The notes under the pieces were generated by a model. It had not been told where the DNA came from and did no database searches. It saw nothing but the letters and a program-made list of their open reading frames with translations. Positions 1-4,981 of a DNA stretch of 5,637 nucleotides are shown one piece after another (within the stretch, counting starts at the first letter, position 1; every line of letters begins with the position of its first letter). A program made the position numbers and the translations under genes. The stretch is from an uncultured Eubacteriales bacterium (GTDB taxonomy: Bacteria; Bacillota; Clostridia; Oscillospirales; QAKW01). Where the stretch lies: positions 1-5,637 of the forward strand of contig CAKRPM010000093.1 in NCBI GenBank assembly GCA_934378025.1, written 5' to 3'.

Positions 1-522
1 AAAGAAAGCGCCATGATCGTTTGCTCTTCCAAGGATATGGCGGGCATTGATGATGAAAACATCGGCTTTATGCTGATGCCCGTGCCGGCAGGCGGTCAGC
101 GCAAAGCGAATACGGTGGTGGCCAAGGCGACCGGCGGGTTCTATTTTAATACCAAGGCCATGAACCGTGCGGTGGATGATTCCACGTCGTTAAGCTTTGT
201 GATGATCGAGTTTTTGAATTCTTATGTGGCCAACAGCGATTACTATACCGCCATTTTTGCCGAAGCGGGGACGCTGCCGGTTCATAAATCTTTGTCCGAC
301 GCGGTCAGCGGTTCGCCGGCCACGGCGGGGTACGCCGTCTTTAAAGCGGCCGAGCATGCCGACATGCCGATCAGCGAGCGTATGATCACGTTTGATTCGT
401 TTGTTTCGGGACTCAAAGATGTGCTGGACGGCACGGTGAAAGCCGCCGATTATTTGGAGAATGTCAGCAATGCGGAGGTAAAAGCGCAAAACGAAAAGTT
501 TGAGGCGCTGAAGGATAAATAA
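1..522 (+). CDS. ABC transporter extracellular solute-binding protein, C-terminal part (5'-truncated by window)
   Basis: The reading frame is open from base 1, so the gene begins left of the window. The 173 visible residues are the C-terminal lobe of a family 1-type solute-binding protein (CUT1, probable sugar or oligosaccharide ligand). Such proteins capture substrate outside the membrane and deliver it to an ABC permease. Family-like features are the segment around GFMLMPVPAGG (near residue 18), a following strand with GGFYFNTKAMN (near residue 42), a helix with FLNSYVANSDYY, and the characteristic AGTLPVHKSL stretch (near residue 86) that often lines the binding cleft. The tail is charged and helical. 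The signal peptide or lipobox cannot be seen because the N-terminus is missing, and no permease or ATPase gene is in view. The stop TAA abuts the next gene's GTG, so the two are probably co-transcribed and translationally coupled. The ligand cannot be deduced from this fragment. Confidence 0.85.
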   Translation, partial: KESAMIVCSSKDMAGIDDENIGFMLMPVPAGGQRKANTVVAKATGGFYFNTKAMNRAVDDSTSLSFVMIEFLNSYVANSDYYTAIFAEAGTLPVHKSLSDAVSGSPATAGYAVFKAAEHADMPISERMITFDSFVSGLKDVLDGTVKAADYLENVSNAEVKAQNEKFEALKDK

Positions 523-915
523 GTGAGTAAAAAAGCGGCATTTATGTTAATAGGCGGCATCCTGCTGGCCATTATCGCGGTCAGCGTGGTCAGCATGATC
601 TTTTGGGGGCCGAAAGAGGAAAAGGCGTACGTATACGTCACCACCGAGGGCTTTGGTGAGGATCGCGACGTGACCGATAAACTCCTGACCGTTTCCCCGG
701 GGGATACGCTGAGCGATGTCATGAGCCTGAAATATAAAACTTATTATGAATATTTCGGTCAGCCGCTGGTGCGGCAAAACGAGTTTGTGGAGTTTTTCGG
801 CTGCAAAAAGGAAAACGGGAAAACCATCCGCGTGTATATCGATGACGTGCTGACGCTCGATATTTCGCAGGCCTATCTCGGCACCGGCAGCAAAATTAAA
901 TTCGTATACAATTAA
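523..915 (+). CDS. Small single-pass membrane protein of unknown function, coupled to the solute-binding protein gene
   Basis: This is a 130-residue protein starting with GTG directly after the upstream TAA. AAGGA at 511-515, 7 nt before the GTG, supports this start. An internal ATG at 544 would remove the N-terminal lysines. Residues 5-28 form one hydrophobic helix after a short Ser-Lys-Lys N-terminus, predicting a membrane anchor with the remaining ~100 residues outside the cell. That part is rich in short beta-strand patterns (AYVYVTTEGF, TIRVYIDDV, SKIKFVYN) and contains VSPGDTLSDVM. The layout weakly recalls beta-grasp-like domains such as DUF4430, which end with a strand after a GD-type turn, but I do not recognise the family with confidence. 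Zero spacing suggests it works with the neighbouring ABC importer, perhaps as an accessory to the binding protein; this is inference from context. The terminator right after the gene makes it the last gene of its unit. Confidence 0.8.
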   Translation: MSKKAAFMLIGGILLAIIAVSVVSMIFWGPKEEKAYVYVTTEGFGEDRDVTDKLLTVSPGDTLSDVMSLKYKTYYEYFGQPLVRQNEFVEFFGCKKENGKTIRVYIDDVLTLDISQAYLGTGSKIKFVYN

Positions 916-921
916 ATCGGG

Positions 922-966
922 AAAGGAGCTGTAAAGAACGAAAGGTTTTTTACAGTTCCTTTTTTT
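922..966 (+). terminator. Intrinsic terminator after the transporter-associated unit
   Basis: The arm at 924-935 (AGGAGCTGTAAA) pairs with 949-960 (TTTACAGTTCCT) over 12 bp with one G-U pair. Flanking A-T pairs extend the stem by two at the base. The loop is about 13 nt and a run of T follows to 966. It lies between the membrane-protein stop and the ribosome site of the deacetylase gene, so it separates the two units unless read-through occurs. Confidence 0.85.
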
Positions 967-974
967 GCGAAAAA

Positions 975-980
975 AAGGAG
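975..980 (+). promoter_or_regulatory. Ribosome binding site fixing the deacetylase start
   Basis: AAGGAG lies 8 nt before the ATG at 989. It rules out the in-frame TTG at 965, which sits in the T tract of the preceding terminator and would place this ribosome site inside the coding sequence. Confidence 0.85.
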
Positions 981-988
981 CGATAAAA

Positions 989-2677
989 ATGAAAAGAGTA
1001 ACAGCGTTTTTGACGGCGGCAATCACACTGCTTTGCGCCGGTTCGTTTTTCTTCGGCGCGGGGGCGGCAAGTGAGAAAACCGTGGCGATCACCTTTGACG
1101 ACGGGCCGGGCAATTATACGGCCGCATTGCTGGACGGGCTGAAAAGCCGCGGCGCAAAGGCGACGTTTTTTTGCACGGGTACGCAGGCGGCGGGTCGTCC
1201 CGAGCTGTTAAAGCGAATGGTGCGCGAGGGGCATCAGCTGGCCAATCATACGCAAAATCATAAACAGCTGACCAAACTTTCCCGCGCACAGGTACGCTCG
1301 GAAATTCGGCTGACCCGCGATCAGCTGGTGAAAGCGGGCGGGGAGCGCACCTATTATATCCGTCCGCCGTACGGCAGTTATAACGATACTGTTCGGCAAG
1401 AGGCCGACGCGCCGCTCATTTTGTGGAGCGTGGATACGCTGGACTGGAAATATCGGAATGCGGATACAGTCTACAATAATATTATCAGTCAAACCAAGGA
1501 CGGCAGCATTATTTTGCTGCACGATCTTTATAAGACCAGCGTGGAGGGGGCGCTGCGCGCCATCAGCACGCTGCAAAAGAAGGGATATGAATTTGTGACG
1601 GTGGAGGAGCTGTTTGCCCGCCGCGGCATTACGCCGCAAAAGGGCAAGGCATACAGCAGTGCGCCCGCGGGCAGCACCGCGGCCGCCGCGCCCGAAATTG
1701 CGGTGAAAGACGTTTGGGGCGGCAAGCAAATCACGCTGAGCAGCAAGACCCAAGGTGCAACCCTTTATTATACCACCGACGGCAGTACGCCCACGACCGC
1801 CTCTCCCCGATACAGCGGCGCTTTTGTGCTGAAGAAAAGCGCGGTGATCAAGGCGATTGCGGTGAAAGGCGGCCGCAGCGGCGTCAGCAGTAAAAGTTTG
1901 TCCGTGCCGCAGGCGGCTTTTGCCGATCTGCATGTAAACGGCAAAAAAGTGACGCTGACCACCGCGGATCAAAACGCGCGGATTTTTTACACCACCGACG
2001 GCAGCACCCCGAGCGAAAAAAGTACGCGCTATACCGGTGCCTTTACGGCGGAAAAACGCATTAATATTTTGGTGCAGAGCCGCGGCCGTGCCGATCGTCG
2101 GATTCGGTATGATCAAACGCAGTACGGCGATTGGTTCCATGATGTTTCCCCCGAAAAGTGGTATTATCGGCCGATCGGCGAGATGGTGCATCAGGGCATT
2201 TTAAAAGGTGTGGGGCTGCACACGTTCGATCCGGACGGCGAGATGACCCGAGCCATGTTTGTCACGGCTTTGGCACGCTTTTCGGGCGAGCGCCTCAGCG
2301 ATCAAACGAGTCCGTTTACCGATGTGCCGAAAAACAGCTGGTATGCCGCGGCGGTGGCCTGGGCGGCCAAACGGGGCATTGTGCAGGGCGTGAGCCGCAC
2401 GCAGTTTGCCCCCGATCAGAAGATTACGCGCGAGCAGATGTGCACCATGATGATGCGCTTCGCCGAGGATCAGGGGATTACCCTGCCGCAAAAGAGCGTC
2501 ACGACCTTTACCGACGCCGACAGCATCAGCCGCTGGGCGCTGCAAAGTGTATCGGCTTTACACTGCGCAGGTGTGATTAACGGCATGGGCGGCGGCCGCT
2601 TTGCGCCGAAGGAAAGCGCCACGCGCGCTCAGTGCGCCAAGATTTTGACGCTCTTTGCCCAAAAGGCCGGGCGGTAA
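989..2677 (+). CDS. Exported, SLH-anchored polysaccharide deacetylase (NodB family)
   Basis: This is a 562-residue secreted enzyme predicted to remove N-acetyl groups from peptidoglycan or another GlcNAc/MurNAc polymer at the cell wall. Residues 1 to about 26 are a signal peptide (basic start, hydrophobic core, Ala-Gly-Ala before the likely cut). The NodB domain (about 30-210) has all five family motifs: TFDDGP with Asp37 (catalytic base) and Asp38 (metal); His87 and His91 of HTQNH (metal); RPPYG at 125-129; the DTLDW segment at 149-153; and LLHD with catalytic His178. An Ala/Ser/Pro-rich linker (about 221-235) leads to two chitobiase/hexosaminidase C-terminal-like repeats (about 236-305 and 308-378, each with YTTDGSTP). 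Three SLH modules (about 382-433, 443-496, 507-561) follow and should bind secondary wall polymer. Metal and catalytic residues are intact, so it is probably active. The segment between RPPYG and LWSVDTLDW seems a few residues shorter than usual. No clear promoter is visible just upstream. The exact substrate is unknown. Confidence 0.93.
   Translation: MKRVTAFLTAAITLLCAGSFFFGAGAASEKTVAITFDDGPGNYTAALLDGLKSRGAKATFFCTGTQAAGRPELLKRMVREGHQLANHTQNHKQLTKLSRAQVRSEIRLTRDQLVKAGGERTYYIRPPYGSYNDTVRQEADAPLILWSVDTLDWKYRNADTVYNNIISQTKDGSIILLHDLYKTSVEGALRAISTLQKKGYEFVTVEELFARRGITPQKGKAYSSAPAGSTAAAAPEIAVKDVWGGKQITLSSKTQGATLYYTTDGSTPTTASPRYSGAFVLKKSAVIKAIAVKGGRSGVSSKSLSVPQAAFADLHVNGKKVTLTTADQNARIFYTTDGSTPSEKSTRYTGAFTAEKRINILVQSRGRADRRIRYDQTQYGDWFHDVSPEKWYYRPIGEMVHQGILKGVGLHTFDPDGEMTRAMFVTALARFSGERLSDQTSPFTDVPKNSWYAAAVAWAAKRGIVQGVSRTQFAPDQKITREQMCTMMMRFAEDQGITLPQKSVTTFTDADSISRWALQSVSALHCAGVINGMGGGRFAPKESATRAQCAKILTLFAQKAGR
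1694..2122 (+). repeat. Two tandem chitobiase/hexosaminidase C-terminal-like modules within the deacetylase
   Basis: Two homologous protein modules about 73 residues apart each contain (Y/F)YTTDGSTP, then an RY(S/T)GAF signature. They are beta-sandwich modules commonly appended to surface glycan-active proteins. Here they bridge the NodB domain and the SLH anchor. A spacer or carbohydrate-binding role is inferred. Confidence 0.8.
2132..2671 (+). repeat. Three SLH modules forming the cell-wall anchor of the deacetylase
   Basis: Three repeats follow the SLH pattern: an F-x-D-V/A opening (WFHDV, PFTDV, TFTDA), a central G-I/V-(L/V/I)-x-G turn, an F-x-P segment, and a degenerate TRAE-type motif (MTRAM, ITREQ, ATRAQ). 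In characterised proteins SLH triplets bind secondary cell-wall polymers, so this enzyme is probably held at the surface. Confidence 0.88.
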
Positions 2678-2702
2678 AACGATCAAAAAATGATTATTTG
2701 TG

Positions 2703-2729
2703 CAGGCGCCCTTGCAACCGGGGCGCCTG
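2703..2729 (+). terminator. GC-rich hairpin after the deacetylase gene, probable weak terminator
   Basis: CAGGCGCCC at 2703-2711 pairs perfectly with GGGCGCCTG at 2721-2729 around a 9-nt loop, 25 nt after the deacetylase stop. The following sequence is only moderately T-rich (TCTTATAT), so termination may be incomplete. The hairpin overlaps the next gene's promoter. Confidence 0.55.
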
Positions 2730-2740
2730 TCTTATATAAT
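2712..2740 (+). promoter_or_regulatory. Promoter of PHP gene 1
   Basis: TTGCAA (2712-2717, 4/6 to the -35 consensus) and a perfect TATAAT (2735-2740) are separated by 17 bp. Transcription should start near 2747, giving a leader of only about 18 nt that is almost entirely the ribosome site. The -35 box lies in the loop of the preceding hairpin. Confidence 0.75.
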
Positions 2741-2750
2741 GAAAGAAAAA

Positions 2751-2756
2751 AAGGAG
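2751..2756 (+). promoter_or_regulatory. Ribosome binding site of PHP gene 1
   Basis: AAGGAG ends 8 nt before the ATG at 2765 and decides that start. The upstream in-frame ATG at 2690 precedes the predicted transcription start and can be discarded. Confidence 0.85.
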
Positions 2757-2764
2757 TTTTTGGC

Positions 2765-3724
2765 ATGAAACCGATTATTGATATGCACACGCATACAACG
2801 CTGTCCTTGTGCTGTTCGGACGAGGGGGCAACGGTGGAGGCGTATCTTGAAAAAGAGGCGGAGCTTGGCGTGCAGGTGTTGGGCATTTCCAACCATTGCT
2901 GGGATAAAGATGTGCCGGGCGCCAGCGGCTTTTATCAAAAGCAGAGCATCGAGCATTGCCTGCAAATTCGGGATGAAATCCCGGCGGACACACGGGGCAT
3001 TAAGCTGTATATCGGTGTGGAAAGCGAGTACTGCGGCATGACCGATACGCTGGGCATGACGGCAAAGGGCGCTGAAAACTTTGATTATATTTTAATTCCG
3101 CATACGCATGTGCACATGGTGAATTTCGTCATTGAAGAAGATCCGAAGCTTAAAGCGGCGCGCGCCGAGGTCGAGCGCCGTCTGCGCGAAACTTTCCCGA
3201 ATTTCAGCGAAAAGCAGATTACCCGCTGGATGGACATTTTGCGCCGTGCGGACGCCGCGCAGTTCAGCGAGGGACCCGATTTGCCGTTTGTCAGCAATTT
3301 TATGTGCGAGAGTTTTGTGAGTTTGCTCAACCATCCCGAGCTTAACAAGTTTAAAGACAAGGTGCCCACCTTTGTGGCGCATCCGTTCAGCGCGGTGATG
3401 TACAGCGAGGCGGATAAGGACGAGATGATCTCCTATATTTCCGATGAAAAGCTGGATGAAATGTTTGCCTTAATGGGCGAAAAGGGCGTCGGATTTGACA
3501 TCAGCGTCAATAAGTTTATTCGGGAGGACGGCACCGATCGGGTGCAGATGTACCGTTTGATCAAAGCCGCCAAAAACCACGGCGTGAAATTTATTTTCGG
3601 AACGGACGCGCACAGCATTGCCGCCTTGGGCAATGCCTGGAGAGAACCGCAGATTATCGAGCATGCGGGATTGACGCCCGACGATTTCCATCCGATGGCA
3701 CGCGATTTTGTAAAATTTGAGTAA
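2765..3724 (+). CDS. PHP-domain metallohydrolase, paralog 1
   Basis: This is a 319-residue cytoplasmic protein with no signal peptide or membrane segment. It belongs to the PHP (polymerase and histidinol phosphatase) superfamily of multi-metal phosphoesterases. Visible ligand-type motifs in order are DMHTH (His8, His10), SNH (His44, in place of the usual T-D-H), GVESE (Glu86), PHTHVH (His113/115/117, with His115 the best match to the family ligand), AHPF (His206) and GTDAHS (Asp281, His283). The set is complete, so it is probably active. Between the HTHVH motif and AHPF lies a strongly conserved helical segment (about 131-160: EVERRLRETF, then ITRWMDILR) that may be specific to this subgroup. 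Cys16, 17, 45, 65, 90 and 181 are conserved in all three paralogs. The start is set by AAGGAG and by alignment with the paralogs (all begin MKPI). It may be related to histidinol phosphatase, but no histidine biosynthesis gene is in the window, so the substrate is unassigned. Confidence 0.9.
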   Translation: MKPIIDMHTHTTLSLCCSDEGATVEAYLEKEAELGVQVLGISNHCWDKDVPGASGFYQKQSIEHCLQIRDEIPADTRGIKLYIGVESEYCGMTDTLGMTAKGAENFDYILIPHTHVHMVNFVIEEDPKLKAARAEVERRLRETFPNFSEKQITRWMDILRRADAAQFSEGPDLPFVSNFMCESFVSLLNHPELNKFKDKVPTFVAHPFSAVMYSEADKDEMISYISDEKLDEMFALMGEKGVGFDISVNKFIREDGTDRVQMYRLIKAAKNHGVKFIFGTDAHSIAALGNAWREPQIIEHAGLTPDDFHPMARDFVKFE

Positions 3725-3728
3725 AAAG

Positions 3729-3765
3729 AAAACCGTCGAAAACTTTTTTGTTTTCGACGGTTTTT
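3729..3765 (+). terminator. Intrinsic terminator after PHP gene 1
   Basis: A perfect 15-bp inverted repeat (3729-3743 with 3750-3764, core ACCGTCG) encloses a loop of six T, and T tracts follow. It starts 4 nt after the stop codon. Its A-rich left flank means it could also work on the opposite strand. Confidence 0.92.
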
Positions 3766-3768
3766 ATC

Positions 3769-3798
3769 TTTACAAATCCCGACGGGTAGGTATATAAT
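3769..3798 (+). promoter_or_regulatory. Promoter of PHP gene 2
   Basis: TTTACA (3769-3774, 5/6) and a perfect TATAAT (3793-3798) are 18 bp apart, directly after the terminator of gene 1. The -10 region and leader (TATATAATG, then an A/G-rich run and AAGGAGTTT) match those of gene 1, so promoter and leader were duplicated with the gene. Transcription should start near 3805. Confidence 0.78.
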
Positions 3799-3809
3799 GG
3801 AAAAAAGAA

Positions 3810-3815
3810 AAGGAG
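3810..3815 (+). promoter_or_regulatory. Ribosome binding site of PHP gene 2
   Basis: AAGGAG ends 8 nt before the ATG at 3824. An in-frame ATG at 3797 overlaps the last bases of the -10 box and cannot be in the mRNA, so 3824 is the start. Confidence 0.87.
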
Positions 3816-3823
3816 TTTGGATC

Positions 3824-4783
3824 ATGAAACCGATCATTGATATGCATACCCATACGTTTTTATCGACCTGCTGCTCGGACGAGAGCGCCAATGCCGCCTC
3901 TTATATTGACAAAGCGGCCGAGCTTGGGATTCAGGTATTGGGTATTACCAATCACTGCTGGGATAAAATTGTGCCGGGCGCCAGCGGCTTTTACCAACCG
4001 CAGGACGTGGAGTGGTGCCTGAAAATTCGGGACGAAATTCCCGAGGATAAAAAGGGTGTAAAGTTTTATGTCGGCGTGGAAAGCGAATACTGCGGGCTGA
4101 CCGATACGCTGGGCATGACGGCGGAAAATGCGGTGAAATTCGATTACATATTGGTGCCCAACACCCATACGCACATGGTGGGCTTTGTCATTGACGAGGA
4201 CCCGCGGCTGAAGGCGGCACGCGCCGAGGTCGAGCGCCGTTTGCGCGAAACTTTCCCGAATTTCAGCGAGAAGCAGATTACCCGCTGGATGGATATTTTG
4301 CGCCGCCCGGACGCACGGCTGTTGGCGGACGGTGTGGATTTGCATTTTGTCAGCAATTTCATGTGCGAGAGCTTTGTGGGACTGCTCAATCATCCGGAAC
4401 TGAACAAATTTAAAGATAAGGTGCCCACCTTCGTGGCGCATCCGTTCAATGCGGTGGGCTACAGCGAAACGGACAAGGACGAGATGATGTCCTATGTCTC
4501 CGACGAAAAATTGGCCGATATGTTTACGCTGATGGCCTCCAAGGGCGTTGGCTATGACATCAGCGTCAACAATTTTGTTCGGGATGATAAAAGCGAGCGG
4601 GCGCAGATGTTCCGTCTGGTGGAAATCGCCAAATCGTGCGGCGTGAAATTTATTTTCGGAACGGATACGCACTCGGTGGCGGGGCTGGGCAACGCCTGGA
4701 AAAGCGCCGTGGTGTACAAAGACGCGCATCTGACGCCGGAGGATCTGCATCCCATGGCGCGCGATTTTGTGGATTTTGAATAA
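3824..4783 (+). CDS. PHP-domain metallohydrolase, paralog 2
   Basis: At 319 residues this is exactly the length of paralog 1, and the two align without gaps at about 74% identity (236 of 319 by manual count). The same metal-ligand series is present: DMHTH (His8, His10), TNH (His44), GVESE (Glu86), His115 and His117, AHPF (His206) and GTDTHS (Asp281, His283). One difference stands out: position 113 is Asn (codon 4160-4162) where paralogs 1 and 3 have His. His115 aligns better with the family ligand, so loss of activity is not implied, but the site environment may differ. The most divergent blocks are residues 21-30, 161-170, 251-260 and 291-300, candidates for altered substrate specificity or partner contacts. 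The six shared cysteines are kept. The gene has its own promoter and terminator and is not part of an operon with its neighbours. The substrate is unknown. Confidence 0.9.
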   Translation: MKPIIDMHTHTFLSTCCSDESANAASYIDKAAELGIQVLGITNHCWDKIVPGASGFYQPQDVEWCLKIRDEIPEDKKGVKFYVGVESEYCGLTDTLGMTAENAVKFDYILVPNTHTHMVGFVIDEDPRLKAARAEVERRLRETFPNFSEKQITRWMDILRRPDARLLADGVDLHFVSNFMCESFVGLLNHPELNKFKDKVPTFVAHPFNAVGYSETDKDEMMSYVSDEKLADMFTLMASKGVGYDISVNNFVRDDKSERAQMFRLVEIAKSCGVKFIFGTDTHSVAGLGNAWKSAVVYKDAHLTPEDLHPMARDFVDFE

Positions 4784-4787
4784 ACTT

Positions 4788-4830
4788 AAAAAAGCGGTCG
4801 AAACGCTTCGGCGTTTCGGCGGCTTTTTTT
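4788..4830 (+). terminator. Intrinsic terminator after PHP gene 2, with UUCG tetraloop
   Basis: Arms 4788-4806 and 4811-4829 pair with one G-U and one G-G mismatch, closing on C(UUCG)G, a very stable tetraloop. A T7 tract to 4830 completes the signal. It starts 4 nt after the stop codon. The sequence is unlike the terminator of gene 1 except for a shared CGAAA-type stem segment. Confidence 0.92.
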
Positions 4831-4862
4831 GTTGATAAATGACAACAAGCGCGAATACTTTG

Positions 4863-4892
4863 AAAAAAATTTCAGAAAAAACCTACAAAAAA
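4863..4892 (+). promoter_or_regulatory. Roughly phased A-tracts upstream of the PHP gene 3 promoter (possible UP element or bend)
   Basis: A7 at 4863-4869, A6 at 4876-4881 and A6 at 4887-4892 have centres about 12 and 11 bp apart, close to one helical turn, ending 3 bp before the -35 box. Such tracts can curve DNA or contact the RNA polymerase alpha subunit. Genes 1 and 2 lack this arrangement. Confidence 0.5.
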
Positions 4893-4895
4893 GTC

Positions 4896-4924
4896 TTGCC
4901 TTTCTCGGAGGGGTACTATATAAT
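4896..4924 (+). promoter_or_regulatory. Promoter of PHP gene 3
   Basis: TTGCCT (4896-4901, 4/6) and a perfect TATAAT (4919-4924) are 17 bp apart. The predicted transcription start near 4931 gives a leader of about 51 nt, much longer than for genes 1 and 2. The ribosome site AAAGGAG is at 4965-4971, 10 nt before the ATG. Confidence 0.75.
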
Positions 4925-4981
4925 AAGCATGAGGCGGGGCTTTCCGTCCGACTTTTTACATTTTAAAGGAGACTTAGAAAA

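Noticed and set aside
907..912. TACAAT as a possible -10 box for the deacetylase gene
   Set aside because: No acceptable -35 sequence lies 16-18 bp upstream, and the terminator at 922-966 would stop such a transcript.
965..988. Eight-residue N-terminal extension of the deacetylase from TTG at 965
   Set aside because: It would begin in the terminator T tract and contain the AAGGAG site. The ATG at 989 is well placed and gives a proper signal peptide.
1208..2191. Minus-strand open frame of 327 codons opposite the deacetylase gene
   Set aside because: It is antisense to a fully recognisable multi-domain enzyme. The translated product is low-complexity, rich in Ala, Arg and His, and has no family features.
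4160..4162. Reading Asn113 as inactivation of PHP paralog 2
   Set aside because: His115 and His117 remain, and His115 best matches the family ligand. All other ligands are intact and the frame is undamaged.
3860..4750. Long minus-strand open frame (296 codons) opposite PHP gene 2, with similar frames opposite genes 1 and 3
   Set aside because: They recur only because the sense genes are homologous with a similar codon pattern. They lack ribosome sites and recognisable domains, while the sense strand is a clear PHP family.
4931..4981. Possible riboswitch or structured leader before PHP gene 3
   Set aside because: Only a weak 5-bp stem (around GGCGG and CCGTC) is seen. There is no known riboswitch core and the leader is too short for a typical aptamer with an expression platform.
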